Shown here piece by piece: positions 1-8,297 of a stretch of 39,303 bases of DNA. Numbering within the stretch: position 1 is the stretch's first letter; the number at the start of each line of letters is the position of its first letter. The notes below the pieces were generated by a model. The model was not told the origin of the DNA. It did no database searches and worked only from the letters and a program-made list of their open reading frames with translations. This DNA is from Flavobacteriaceae bacterium (GTDB lineage Bacteria; Bacteroidota; Bacteroidia; Flavobacteriales; Flavobacteriaceae), in contig JAFMFL010000005.1 of assembly GCA_017856205.1 (NCBI GenBank), forward strand, positions 1-39,303. Direction: 5' to 3'. The translations under genes were made by a program, and so were the position numbers.

Positions 1-267
1 TGGGTCAAAAGACACATAGGCAGTTTTACCTTCAAAATCTACTTTAGATGACATAACGCCTTCAGATACAGCTACTTTCTTCTCGATACGAGCAGCGCAT
101 CCCATCTCACATGTCATACCTTCAATGGGGAATGAAATATGAGACAAATCAGCAGACAATTCTATTATTTTTTCCTCGTTATGCGTAACGGATTTTTTCT
201 CTGATTTTGAAGCTGTCGTGCAGCCAACAAATAGTATGACTAAAATGTAGTAATAAGGGCGTTTCAT
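1..267 (-). CDS. HMA-domain (heavy-metal-associated) lipoprotein, 3' part cut by window edge
   Basis: This ORF is missing from the ORF track because it runs off the left edge. Reading the minus strand from the ATG at 267 gives 89 residues without a stop. The N-terminus is a short hydrophobic signal with a possible lipobox (FVGC, Cys16), so the product is probably a lipoprotein. Residues about 45-89 look like an HMA ferredoxin-like fold: FPIEGMTCEMGCAARIEKKV followed by a strand with VDFEGKTAYVSFDP. The metal site is spaced CxxxC (CEMGC), not the CxxC of CopZ/MerP; my recollection is that this spacing occurs in Bacteroidetes HMA lipoproteins. Role is inferred as envelope metal (copper?) binding or transfer. 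It is divergent from the EamA gene. Confidence 0.75.
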   Translation of the reverse strand, partial: MKRPYYYILVILFVGCTTASKSEKKSVTHNEEKIIELSADLSHISFPIEGMTCEMGCAARIEKKVAVSEGVMSSKVDFEGKTAYVSFDP

Positions 268-338
268 AATATTGAATTTTACTCAAATGTAGGAAATTAT
301 TGCTATTTGTCATTGAATTTTACCAGCTTTGCCGTGCT

Positions 339-1226
339 ATGCAATTGATTCCACAAAACAAATGGCTCTATCTATTTTTACTTTCTCTTATTTGGGGAAG
401 TTCTTATATTCTTATAAAACGCGGACTTGTTGGACTAACGCCCATACAGTTGGGTAGTGTGCGCATTATTTTTAGTACAATTTTCTTGCTTTTTATGGGA
501 TACAAATCACTAAATGGACTTTCCAAAAAGGAGTGGAAATGGTTGGTAATAACAGGGTTTTTAGGAACCTTTTTTCCCTCCTTCTTTTTTGCGTTTGCAC
601 AGCAATATATTGATTCTGCTGTTGCTGCTATTCTAAATTCGCTTACGCCAATTTTTACACTACTAGTGGGGGTTGCTTTTTTTGCTAGCAAAATTTTGAC
701 TCGTCAATATGCGGGGGTTTTGTTAGGCTTTATAGGTTCTGTCGGATTGATATGGGGTGGCTCTCAAATTGCTGAAAATCAACCTACGGAATATGTGCTG
801 CTAATCATATGTGCGTCTATGTGCTATGCAGTAAACATTTATTTTCTTAAACACAAACTTGCCAACGTGTCACCCATGGCAATGACGTTGGGAAACTTTA
901 TTGCTATCCTTCCACCAGCCGTTGTGCTGTTGTTATTTTCCGATTTCTTTTCCATGCAACAGCTACAGTCCAACAAGGTACTTTCGAGTCTAGGTTTTGT
1001 TGCCTTGCTTGCCTTTTTTGGTACTGCCATCGCCAAGGTTATGTTTAACCGATTTGTAAAAATGGCATCTGCCGTTTTTGTGTCTTCGGTTACCTATACA
1101 CTGCCTATTGTGGCACTATTTTGGGGGATGCTTGACGGCGAGCGCATTGGTGGTTTTCAACTTTTGGCTACCGCCATTATTTTAATTGGAGTTTCGCTAT
1201 CGAATCGACCAGCGAAAGCCAAATAA
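339..1226 (+). CDS. EamA/DMT-family transporter
   Basis: An inner-membrane protein of about 295 residues with roughly ten hydrophobic segments arranged as two EamA repeats (about residues 8-135 and 150-285). The first repeat has the characteristic WGSSYILIKRGL near the first helix and the IDSAVAAILNSLTPIFTLL stretch. The second has a matching SAVFVSSVTYTLPIVALFWG stretch. Length and repeat structure fit drug/metabolite transporters, which export small metabolites or amino acids; the substrate cannot be told from sequence. The ORF track begins at 300, but the second Met (339) gives the usual short hydrophilic N-terminus before TM1 and is preferred. It converges on the M16 operon with a 2-nt gap. 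Confidence 0.88.
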   Translation: MQLIPQNKWLYLFLLSLIWGSSYILIKRGLVGLTPIQLGSVRIIFSTIFLLFMGYKSLNGLSKKEWKWLVITGFLGTFFPSFFFAFAQQYIDSAVAAILNSLTPIFTLLVGVAFFASKILTRQYAGVLLGFIGSVGLIWGGSQIAENQPTEYVLLIICASMCYAVNIYFLKHKLANVSPMAMTLGNFIAILPPAVVLLLFSDFFSMQQLQSNKVLSSLGFVALLAFFGTAIAKVMFNRFVKMASAVFVSSVTYTLPIVALFWGMLDGERIGGFQLLATAIILIGVSLSNRPAKAK

Positions 1227-1228
1227 CA

Positions 1229-3280
1229 CTATTGTTCAGGGTTAACTTCTACACTATCTAGCGATAGTAAAATATCTTGCCCTCCCATGTTAAAACTCTT
1301 TTTTCCAGGAACTGTCAAGCCCGAATTTTCAGTGTACTCCGAAAAATCTGTGGTATTGGTTTGCATTTGCCCCCCAAAGTTTACCATTGTAGATTCTCTA
1401 AGTTTTAGCCCCGAATCTACCCCATAGTAATAGGTATAGCTCACACCCGTTCCAGGAACCTTTATTGTGTAGGCATTTTCTCCATTGATATCTTCTATAC
1501 CTTCTAACGAGACCTCATCGCTGTTAAGCAATGCCATTTCTGGGAGTACGCCCAAAGTCTTCTTCATATCGTCGTGAATCATTTTAGGTAAGTCCATTTG
1601 ATTTGAACCTTGTTTCATATAAGCACTTGCTTCCGAAACCACACTGGTCATCATGGTATTTCCACCAACTGAAATCACCTGCTTTTGTTCATCTGCAGAA
1701 TAGGTTTCTTCCACTTCAAGTGCAGTTTGCATAAATTCTCCTTTATACGTCAATTTCAATGCCTTTAAATTGGAAATAGCACTAACCCCTATTTTTTCCA
1801 TGTAAGTGTTCAATACACTTTTGGCCGTGACACCTCCCGAAACAGCGGTTTTTCGAGGGCGCTCAATTGGAATTCCGTATTTGTCATAATACGAAACACC
1901 AAGCTTTGCTCCGTTAAATACTACATTTTCCAAGTTGTCCAGTACATCTACCCCCTTACCAGTTACTACTACCCGCGCTTGATTTACATTAAAATATTTT
2001 TGCGCTACGCGTTGCACATCTTCAGCCGTAACGGCATTGATATTATCCAAATAGTTTTTATAAAAATCCGTATCCAAGTTTTCGGTGGCAACCTCCAAAG
2101 CAAATCGGGCTATTGTAGCAGGATTTTCCAAAGATCGCACAAAACTTCCCACATATTTTGCCTTTGCTTTTTTCAATTCACTTTCCGTGACCAGTTCCGT
2201 ACGGATGCGTTTAATTTCGCTTAATAGTTCAACAACGGCGCTATCGGTAACTTCGTTGCGCACACTTGCCGTTGCACGGAATCGTGTAGCTGTGCGTTTG
2301 TTGTTCCCAATGCTAGAGTAAGAGCCATAGGTATAGCCTTTGTCTTCGCGTAGGTTTAAGAACAAACGTGCCTCACCACCGCCGCCAAGAATGGAATTTG
2401 CCATCAGCACTGGAAAATAATCCGGGTCTTTTTTTGCCAAATGCGCAGTGCTTTGCACCACCACTTCCGACTGCACGGCATTGGGCATATTTACAAAATC
2501 GATTTGCGTTTTTGCAGGGTTAGTAACTTCAGGAAGCGGACTAGCAGCAACGGGTTGTGCTTTCCATTTATTGAAGTGTTTTGTGGCTAGTGCCTCTACC
2601 GTAGCCGCATCGATATCGCCGACAACCACTAAGTATGCGTTATCAGGTCTAAACCTAGCATCGTAAAAGCGTTGTATGTCCGCTAATTTGATGTTGTATA
2701 CCGTTCCAGAAGTGGTGTATTCACCATAGGGGTGATTGCCTCCATATGCCAACAGCGCCTCAACACGCCTTGCAGCAGAAGTAACATCTTTTTCATTAGC
2801 CTTTAAGGCGTCAATTAGCACATCACGCTCTTTAATAAATTCCTCCTCTGTGAAATTCGGATTAATTGCTGCATCGGCCATCATCTCAAAAACTCTTGGG
2901 AAATAGCGTGTCAGCGATTGCGCAATTGCACCCGATGTGCTAATGCTAATGTTGGCACCCATAAAGTCTACCTCATCATAAAAATCATCCTTTTTAATTT
3001 TCTTTGACCCTTTTCCCAGTAGACTACCCGTAAGCTGACTCATTCCAGATTTAATACCCTCCAAAATAGGTGGATTGTCAAGGGTTAAACTCGCGCTTAC
3101 TTGAGGTAGCTTTCGGTTTTCTACCACCATAACAGTAAGCCCGTTTTTGAGTTTGAATTGATGCGGTTCTTTCACCTGAATACTGGGCGCAGGACCGGGT
3201 TTGGGTTGTTGGCTTCGGTCAATTTGCGCAAATGCCGAAACGGTTAGTAGTGCGGTAAATAATACAAGTAATTTTTTCAT
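1229..3280 (-). CDS. M16-family peptidase-like protein, non-catalytic subunit with C-terminal extension
   Basis: 683 residues with an N-terminal signal peptide (MKKLLVLFTALLTVSAFAQ), so it is exported to the periplasm. The body is a two-lobed M16 (pitrilysin/insulinase) fold, with VVVGDIDAATVEALATKHF in the linker and a glycine-rich GGGGEARLFLNLRE then GYTYGSYS typical of the second lobe. Where the zinc motif HxxEH should be (about residue 80) the sequence reads SGMSQLTGSLL, with no His or Glu pair, so this subunit should not bind catalytic zinc. Residues beyond about 450 form an extra domain resembling LolA-type lipoprotein-carrier folds (inference from strand pattern). It lies 10 nt downstream of the HxxEH-containing partner, so the two likely form a heterodimeric protease as in other bacterial M16 pairs. 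Confidence 0.88.
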   Translation of the reverse strand: MKKLLVLFTALLTVSAFAQIDRSQQPKPGPAPSIQVKEPHQFKLKNGLTVMVVENRKLPQVSASLTLDNPPILEGIKSGMSQLTGSLLGKGSKKIKKDDFYDEVDFMGANISISTSGAIAQSLTRYFPRVFEMMADAAINPNFTEEEFIKERDVLIDALKANEKDVTSAARRVEALLAYGGNHPYGEYTTSGTVYNIKLADIQRFYDARFRPDNAYLVVVGDIDAATVEALATKHFNKWKAQPVAASPLPEVTNPAKTQIDFVNMPNAVQSEVVVQSTAHLAKKDPDYFPVLMANSILGGGGEARLFLNLREDKGYTYGSYSSIGNNKRTATRFRATASVRNEVTDSAVVELLSEIKRIRTELVTESELKKAKAKYVGSFVRSLENPATIARFALEVATENLDTDFYKNYLDNINAVTAEDVQRVAQKYFNVNQARVVVTGKGVDVLDNLENVVFNGAKLGVSYYDKYGIPIERPRKTAVSGGVTAKSVLNTYMEKIGVSAISNLKALKLTYKGEFMQTALEVEETYSADEQKQVISVGGNTMMTSVVSEASAYMKQGSNQMDLPKMIHDDMKKTLGVLPEMALLNSDEVSLEGIEDINGENAYTIKVPGTGVSYTYYYGVDSGLKLRESTMVNFGGQMQTNTTDFSEYTENSGLTVPGKKSFNMGGQDILLSLDSVEVNPEQ

Positions 3281-3290
3281 CGTCTATCAT

Positions 3291-4604
3291 TTAGTTGGTT
3301 TCAGATTCTGGTAAATATTCAAGCACCAAACGCTGGTTGGTGTTCAGGTACTTGTTGGCAATATCACGAATTTCTCCTCGAGAAATGGAACGGTAAATAT
3401 CAATTTCGTTGTTAATCAGATTGGTGTCGCCATACAGCATATAGTAGCGTGCTAGTGAATTGGCAATCCCTTCAATAGAGGCGTTACTGCTTACAAAATC
3501 ATTTTCGAATTTGTTCAGGAGTTTCTGATAATCACGTTCCGAGATTAAGTCGGTTTGCAATTTTGTAATCTCAGCATCCATTTCATCTTTTAAATCGTCT
3601 AACTGAAATTCACCTTGCGGGAGCCCATACAAAATGTACATGCCGTAGTCTTCTTGCGAAAAATTAAGTGTACCTGTTTGCAGTGCCATTTTCTTTTCAT
3701 CCACTAATTTTTTGTAGAGTTTAGAACTAGGTCCGTCGCTCAAATAGGTCGAAATCATATCCAACACTCGCGAATCACGTGCTTTGAACGATGGGGTGCG
3801 ATAGGCAGCAATTAGGGCAGGAATTTGAATATTTCCGTCGTATGCCGTTGCATTGCGTTGTTCGTTGATGGGGTCTTCTTTGAAGTTTTCTCTTACGATT
3901 TCCGCCCCTCTTGGAATATCCCCAAAATAGTCTTCAACCATTTTTTTGGTGGTGTCTATATCAATGTCTCCAGCCACTACAAGTACAGCGTTATTGGGCA
4001 CATAGAATTTTTTATTGAATACTAAAAACTCGTCAAGCGTTGCGGCATCTAGGTGCTCCATTTCGCCAATGGTTGTCCAGCGGTAAGGATGTTTGGTAAA
4101 AAGATGTTTTTTTACATTTTCCAAGAACTTTCCATAAGGCTGGTTGTCAACTCTAAGGCGTTTTTCTTCTTTTACCACTTCGTTTTGGGTATCCACGCCA
4201 CCTTGTTCAATAATGGGGTGTAGCATACGTTCCGATTCCATCCACAAGCCCAATTCTAAATTGTTGGAAGGAAAAACCTCGTAGTAATAGGTTCTGTCAT
4301 CGGTGGTATTGGCGTTGTTGGTACCCCCGTTTTCGGTGACGATAGAAAACCAGGCACCGTTTTCGATATTTGCTGTACCCTCAAAAAGAAGATGTTCAAA
4401 AAAGTGTGCAAATCCAGTGCGGTCGGGTTGTTCGTCTTTGGCACCCACGTGGTACATGACCGATGTGGTTACCACAGGAGCTGTATTATCTTGGTGCAGG
4501 ATTACGTGTAAGCCGTTGTTAAGGTTGTATTCCTCGAAGGAAACGGATTGTGCTGCCACAACTCCGGCTACGAATAAAAAGGCTAAAGAAGTGTATTTAT
4601 TCAT
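3291..4604 (-). CDS. M16-family zinc peptidase, catalytic subunit
   Basis: 437 residues with a signal peptide (MNKYTSLAFLFVAGVVAAQ) and the inverted zinc motif HFFEH at residues 67-71; the third ligand is expected among the glutamates near 146 (EVVKEEKRL). The downstream lobe has the expected VPNNAVLVVAGDIDIDTTKK signature. It should be a periplasmic metalloendopeptidase degrading peptides or unfolded envelope proteins. It is first in a two-gene operon with the zinc-less partner. A minus-strand TAnnTTTG element at 4646-4653 probably drives the pair. Confidence 0.92.
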   Translation of the reverse strand: MNKYTSLAFLFVAGVVAAQSVSFEEYNLNNGLHVILHQDNTAPVVTTSVMYHVGAKDEQPDRTGFAHFFEHLLFEGTANIENGAWFSIVTENGGTNNANTTDDRTYYYEVFPSNNLELGLWMESERMLHPIIEQGGVDTQNEVVKEEKRLRVDNQPYGKFLENVKKHLFTKHPYRWTTIGEMEHLDAATLDEFLVFNKKFYVPNNAVLVVAGDIDIDTTKKMVEDYFGDIPRGAEIVRENFKEDPINEQRNATAYDGNIQIPALIAAYRTPSFKARDSRVLDMISTYLSDGPSSKLYKKLVDEKKMALQTGTLNFSQEDYGMYILYGLPQGEFQLDDLKDEMDAEITKLQTDLISERDYQKLLNKFENDFVSSNASIEGIANSLARYYMLYGDTNLINNEIDIYRSISRGEIRDIANKYLNTNQRLVLEYLPESETN

Positions 4605-4645
4605 GTTTTAGGATTTTAACTGTCTAATATAATAATTAACGCTAA

Positions 4646-4653
4646 CAAATATA
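4646..4653 (-). promoter_or_regulatory. Bacteroidetes -7 promoter element for the M16 operon
   Basis: On the minus strand this reads TATATTTG, an exact TAnnTTTG match, about 42 nt upstream of the catalytic M16 start. No convincing TTG was seen at the usual -33 distance. Confidence 0.5.
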
Positions 4654-4713
4654 ACGACTTACTCAAAATATTGTTACACATAAAAAACGGTTGGTTGATT
4701 GGGAACAAGATTG

Positions 4714-4721
4714 TATATTTG
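4714..4721 (+). promoter_or_regulatory. Bacteroidetes -7 promoter element for rplU-rpmA
   Basis: TATATTTG, an exact TAnnTTTG match, 36 nt upstream of the rplU ATG, with TTG triplets about 15-20 nt upstream as possible -33 elements. The expected transcript would start near 4728 and cover rplU and rpmA up to the terminator at 5581. Confidence 0.65.
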
Positions 4722-4757
4722 CACCCGCTTCAACAGGAAGTGTTTAAAACTAAAAAT

Positions 4758-5285
4758 ATGTTTGCAATCGTAGAGATAGCAGGGCAGCAATTTAAAGTTG
4801 CAAAAGACCAGAAGGTATTTGTGCATCGTTTGGACGCCAAAACAGGAGATAAGGTTTCTTTTGATAAGGTGTATTTAGTAGCAGACGGTGACAAGGTATC
4901 TGTAGGCGCCCCGGCTGTAGCCAATGCTTCGGTAGAAGCAAAAGTGGTTCGTCATTTAAAGGATGACAAAGTAATTGTATTTAAAAAGAAACGTCGCAAG
5001 GGATATCGCGTAAAGAATGGTCACCGCCAGTCGTTGACGGAAATTCTTGTTGAGTCTGTGGGAGTTGGAACTGCTAAAAAAGCAGCACCTGCCAAAAAAG
5101 CCGCAGTACCCAAAGCAGCCGAGAAAAAAGAAGCTGCTCCCAAAGCCGCGCCAAAAGCCAAAGCTGTAGACTTTTCGTCTAAGACAGTAGCTGAGCTTAA
5201 AGAGTTGGCTAAAGAAGCGGGTGTTTCAGGTATTTCTGCGATGAAAAAAGCCGAATTGGTAGCGGCACTAGAAGCAAAAAAATAA
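4758..5285 (+). CDS. rplU: 50S ribosomal protein L21 with long C-terminal extension
   Basis: The first ~100 residues are canonical L21 (starts MFAIVEIAGQQFKV; contains FKKKRRKGYRVKNGHRQ, the rRNA-binding loop, then LTEILVESV). The start at 4758 is fixed by family alignment; the 29 residues upstream in the ORF track are not L21-like and overlap the promoter. The protein is about 175 residues against roughly 103 in most bacteria. The extra part is an Ala/Lys/Pro-rich linker (KKAAPAKKAA-type repeats) and then a ~38-residue helical module (VAELKELAKEAGVSGIS) like the SAP/HeH/Rho-N helix-extended-loop-helix fold. It is followed 11 nt later by rpmA. Confidence 0.96.
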   Translation: MFAIVEIAGQQFKVAKDQKVFVHRLDAKTGDKVSFDKVYLVADGDKVSVGAPAVANASVEAKVVRHLKDDKVIVFKKKRRKGYRVKNGHRQSLTEILVESVGVGTAKKAAPAKKAAVPKAAEKKEAAPKAAPKAKAVDFSSKTVAELKELAKEAGVSGISAMKKAELVAALEAKK

Positions 5286-5296
5286 ACGGATAAGCC

Positions 5297-5557
5297 ATGG
5301 CACACAAAAAAGGAGTAGGTAGTTCGAAGAACGGTAGAGAATCGGAATCGAAACGCTTGGGCGTAAAAATATTTGGGGGACAACTTGCAACTGCAGGTAA
5401 TATTATTGTCCGTCAGCGTGGTACCGCCCACCACCCTGGAGAAAATGTATATTTGGGAAAAGACCATACACTACATGCCAAAATTGACGGCGTAGTGCGC
5501 TTTACCAAAAAGAAAAACAACCGCTCGTATGTTTCTGTAGATCCTATTCAGGAATAA
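5297..5557 (+). CDS. rpmA: 50S ribosomal protein L27
   Basis: 86 residues matching L27 throughout: [20 protein letters not shown] at the N-terminus (the tail that reaches the peptidyl-transferase centre) and [18 protein letters not shown] in the core. There is no cleavable N-terminal prepeptide of the Firmicutes type. It is the second gene of the rplU-rpmA operon and is followed by a strong intrinsic terminator. Confidence 0.98.
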   Translation: MAHKKGVGSSKNGRESESKRLGVKIFGGQLATAGNIIVRQRGTAHHPGENVYLGKDHTLHAKIDGVVRFTKKKNNRSYVSVDPIQE

Positions 5558-5580
5558 ACCGCGAGAAGCAAGAAAAACAA

Positions 5581-5609
5581 AACCCCGATGCAACGCATCG
5601 GGGTTTTTT
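5581..5609 (+). terminator. Intrinsic terminator of rplU-rpmA
   Basis: Perfect 9-bp GC-rich stem CCCCGATGC/GCATCGGGG with a 3-nt loop, immediately followed by a run of six T. It lies 24 nt after the rpmA stop. Confidence 0.92.
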
Positions 5610-5628
5610 GTTACTCGTTCAATAAATG

Positions 5629-5657
5629 AAAAAACCGAGACAACTGCCTCGGTTTTT
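5629..5657 (-). terminator. Terminator of ahcY (probably bidirectional)
   Basis: Inverted repeat AAAAACCGAG ... CTCGGTTTTT with an 8-nt loop. The T tract is present on both strands, so it can stop ahcY transcripts on the minus strand and act as back-up for rpmA on the plus strand. Confidence 0.8.
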
Positions 5658-5679
5658 ATCGTTTTGTGTTCTAAAAAAA

Positions 5680-6996
5680 TTAGTAACGGTAGTACTCTGG
5701 CTTATACGGTCCTTGTACGGGAACACTAATATAATCTGCCTGTTCTTGGTCTAATGCTTCCAATTCCACACCCAGTTTGTCAAGGTGCAAACGTGCTACT
5801 TTTTCGTCCAAATGCTTAGGGAGCATATACACCTTATTTTCGTAGCGGTCGGCGTGGTTCCAAAGCTCAATTTGTGCCAACGTTTGGTTCGTAAATGAGT
5901 TACTCATCACAAAACTTGGGTGTCCCGTAGCACAACCTAAATTTACCAATCGCCCTTCTGCCAACACAATAATGTCTTTTCCTTCAACCGTGTATTTATC
6001 CACCTGTGGTTTAATTTCCACCTTAGTGTTGCCGTAGTTATCGTTTAGCCACGCCATGTCAATTTCGTTGTCAAAGTGCCCAATATTACACACAATGGCT
6101 TTGTCTTTCATGGCACGGAAATGGCGTTCAGCCACAATGTCTTTGTTTCCAGTAGCGGTAACAATAATATCGGCATTGCCAATTACGGTATCCAATTTTT
6201 TCACTTCATAACCGTCCATAGAGGCTTGCAGCGCACAAATGGGGTCAATTTCGGTAACAGTAACAATAGCACCTGCCCCTTGAAACGAAGCCACGGTTCC
6301 TTTTCCTACATCGCCATAACCAGCAACCACTACACGCTTTCCAGCAAGCATAATGTCTGTTGCTCTGCGCACGGCATCTACGGCAGATTCTTTACAGCCG
6401 TATTTGTTGTCAAACTTTGATTTGGTTACCGAGTCGTTTACGTTAATGGCAGGCAAGGGAAGTGTTCCGTTCTGCACACGCTCATAGAGGCGGTGTACGC
6501 CCGTAGTGGTTTCTTCCGAAAGACCTTTGATGCCAGCAGCTAGCTCTGGATAATCATCTAAAATCATGTTGGTAAGGTCACCGCCATCGTCCAAAATCAT
6601 GTTTAGCGGTTGGCGATCTTCACCAAAAAATAAGGTTTGCTCAATACACCAATTAAATTCTTCTTCGTTCATGCCTTTCCACGCATACACGGGAATTCCT
6701 GCTGCGGCAATAGCCGCTGCTGCATGGTCTTGTGTGGAAAAAATATTACACGAGCTCCAGGTAACTTCTGCGCCCAGTGCCGTAAGCGTTTCAATAAGCA
6801 CCGCCGTTTGAATGGTCATGTGCAAGCAGCCCGCAATACGCGCACCTTTAAGCGGTTGCTCTTTAGCGTATTCTTCACGAAGTGCCATAAGCCCAGGCAT
6901 TTCAGCCTCAGCAAGTTCTATTTCTTTACGCCCCCAATCAGCAAGCGAAATGTCTTTTACTTTGTAAGGAACGTAAGCAGTTGTTTTAGTAGCCAT
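5680..6996 (-). CDS. ahcY: Adenosylhomocysteinase (S-adenosyl-L-homocysteine hydrolase)
   Basis: About 438 residues. Hydrolyses S-adenosylhomocysteine to adenosine and homocysteine in the activated methyl cycle, using bound NAD. Family signatures are clear: [19 protein letters not shown] in the substrate domain, the Rossmann motif [20 protein letters not shown], and the C-terminal dimer tail ending KPEYYRY. The start is set at the ATG at 6996 ([20 protein letters not shown]), which matches the family; the ORF track's extra 19 residues run through the promoter region. No SAM or SAH riboswitch fits in the 50-nt gap to the divergent PPTase gene. Confidence 0.97.
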   Translation of the reverse strand: MATKTTAYVPYKVKDISLADWGRKEIELAEAEMPGLMALREEYAKEQPLKGARIAGCLHMTIQTAVLIETLTALGAEVTWSSCNIFSTQDHAAAAIAAAGIPVYAWKGMNEEEFNWCIEQTLFFGEDRQPLNMILDDGGDLTNMILDDYPELAAGIKGLSEETTTGVHRLYERVQNGTLPLPAINVNDSVTKSKFDNKYGCKESAVDAVRRATDIMLAGKRVVVAGYGDVGKGTVASFQGAGAIVTVTEIDPICALQASMDGYEVKKLDTVIGNADIIVTATGNKDIVAERHFRAMKDKAIVCNIGHFDNEIDMAWLNDNYGNTKVEIKPQVDKYTVEGKDIIVLAEGRLVNLGCATGHPSFVMSNSFTNQTLAQIELWNHADRYENKVYMLPKHLDEKVARLHLDKLGVELEALDQEQADYISVPVQGPYKPEYYRY

Positions 6997-7001
6997 AGTT
7001 G

Positions 7002-7009
7002 TATATTTG
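7002..7009 (+). promoter_or_regulatory. -7 promoter element for the PPTase-pnuC operon
   Basis: TATATTTG with a TTG 18 nt upstream (6981-6983, inside the start of ahcY). It lies 36 nt before the PPTase ATG. Confidence 0.6.
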
Positions 7010-7028
7010 ATTCTTAGCAATTTGCAGG

Positions 7029-7036
7029 CAAAATTA
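7029..7036 (-). promoter_or_regulatory. -7 promoter element for ahcY
   Basis: Reads TAATTTTG on the minus strand, with a TTG 20 nt upstream on that strand (plus-strand CAA at 7057-7059, inside the PPTase gene). It faces the plus-strand element at 7002-7009. Confidence 0.55.
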
Positions 7037-7045
7037 CGGTATTCT

Positions 7046-7684
7046 ATGCCCATTTACAAAAAATACATTGCGCCACACAATACCCAAATTTTGGTATGGC
7101 ATATTACGGAAGATGAAACTACGTTGAGCAGCGGAATAGTACTTACCAAATTGTGTATCAACAGATTAGGTCAGATGAAATCTGACATTCATCGTTGTGG
7201 GTTTTTAAGTGTACGGCAATTGCTAAAAGCGGCGGGATATTCGCCTAAGGACTTGTACTACGACCCCAATGGCAAACCACATTTGGCAGACGGAAGACAT
7301 ATTTCTATCTCACATTCGCATCAATTTTCGGCAATTGCCATCGGCGATAAACCTTTAGGTATTGACATTGAAAAAGAACGTCCCAAAGTGCATCGTATTG
7401 CATCGCGGTTTTTGCATAGCTCTGAGCTTACACCCAATGCCACAGACAGAATGCATACCACGCAATGGTGCATCAAAGAAGCCGCCTATAAAGCATTGGG
7501 CAAGAAAGGCATAAGTTTTTTGCACGATATTCGTACAACTCATTTGGATACTGAGTATCCCGTGGCGGAAGTGCAGTTGCAACACAACACCATAGCGCTC
7601 AAGAATTGGCTGTATTTTTGGGAGGATTATTCATGTGCCTTAGCTATTAAATCAGACTTAAGCGATTATGAACCAGCTTTTTGA
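7046..7684 (+). CDS. 4'-phosphopantetheinyl transferase, Sfp/AcpT type
   Basis: About 212 residues. Should transfer 4'-phosphopantetheine from CoA to a serine of acyl carrier protein (and possibly other carrier proteins) in the cytoplasm. Motifs are the Mg-binding [12 protein letters not shown] and the downstream [15 protein letters not shown] (W-x-x-KEA). The N-terminal half is divergent, as usual. The start at 7046 ([12 protein letters not shown]) is preferred to the upstream in-frame ATG at 7007, which falls before the predicted transcript start. The 3' end overlaps pnuC by 17 nt, so it heads the operon with pnuC, the kinase and DUF4301. Confidence 0.9.
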   Translation: MPIYKKYIAPHNTQILVWHITEDETTLSSGIVLTKLCINRLGQMKSDIHRCGFLSVRQLLKAAGYSPKDLYYDPNGKPHLADGRHISISHSHQFSAIAIGDKPLGIDIEKERPKVHRIASRFLHSSELTPNATDRMHTTQWCIKEAAYKALGKKGISFLHDIRTTHLDTEYPVAEVQLQHNTIALKNWLYFWEDYSCALAIKSDLSDYEPAF

Positions 7685-8297
7685 GTTGTTATTTGAGCAG
7701 TATTTGGAGTATAAGGGAGTTGATATTATACTAGAGGTTACTGCTGTGTTATTTGGATTTTTAAGTGTGTGGTATGCCAAAAAAAACCATATTTGGGTTT
7801 TTCCAACAGGACTTATTTCCACTGGAATTTTTGTGTATCTACTCTGTAAATGGGCGCTTTTAGGCGATATGATGATAAACGCATATTACTTTGCCATGAG
7901 TGTGTACGGATGGTATGTTTGGACGCGAATAACAAACGATAAACCAACACCCATAAGCCAAACCACCACCAAAGAAAAAAGGACTTCAATTTTCATTTTT
8001 ATCGCTACGCTACTTTTTGTTTATGCAGTATATCAATCAGTGGGAAAGTGGACATCTTGGACGGCGTATGTAGACACCATAACTACTGGCATATTTTTTG
8101 TCGGTATGTGGCTTATGGCACGTAGAAAGATTGAGAATTGGATATTTTGGATTGTTGGCGATATTATTTCTGTCCCACTCTATTTTTATAAGGGGCTAAC
8201 CTTTACAAGTATTCAATACCTTATCTTTACAGCCATAGCCATATACGGTTATATCGCATGGAAAAACATCTTAAACAACTCCCGAGTAATTGCATAA
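7668..8297 (+). CDS. pnuC: PnuC/PnuT-family vitamin transporter
   Basis: 209 residues with about seven hydrophobic helices. The helix II-IV region (VWYAKKNHIWVFPTGLIST, then INAYYFAMSVYGWYVWTR) is the PnuC-family pattern, and a second half repeats it (WIFWIVGDIISVPLYFYKG). PnuC proteins are facilitators that import nicotinamide riboside, or thiamine in the PnuT branch, driven by phosphorylation inside the cell. The neighbouring NadR-like kinase and the TPP-riboswitch receptor downstream leave the substrate open; both thiamine and nicotinamide riboside are credible. It overlaps the next gene by 40 nt, which suggests translational coupling. Confidence 0.9.
   Translation: MNQLFELLFEQYLEYKGVDIILEVTAVLFGFLSVWYAKKNHIWVFPTGLISTGIFVYLLCKWALLGDMMINAYYFAMSVYGWYVWTRITNDKPTPISQTTTKEKRTSIFIFIATLLFVYAVYQSVGKWTSWTAYVDTITTGIFFVGMWLMARRKIENWIFWIVGDIISVPLYFYKGLTFTSIQYLIFTAIAIYGYIAWKNILNNSRVIA

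Noticed and set aside
4671-4757. N-terminal extension of L21 in the track.
   Set aside because: It overlaps the TATATTTG promoter and has no L21 similarity; MFAIVEIAGQQFKV is the family start.
5021-5467. 148-aa minus-strand ORF opposite rplU/rpmA.
   Set aside because: Fully antisense to two conserved ribosomal genes; composition mirrors the Ala/Lys-rich tail of L21.
6637-7017. 126-aa plus-strand ORF inside ahcY.
   Set aside because: Shadow of ahcY; no recognisable domain and no own promoter.
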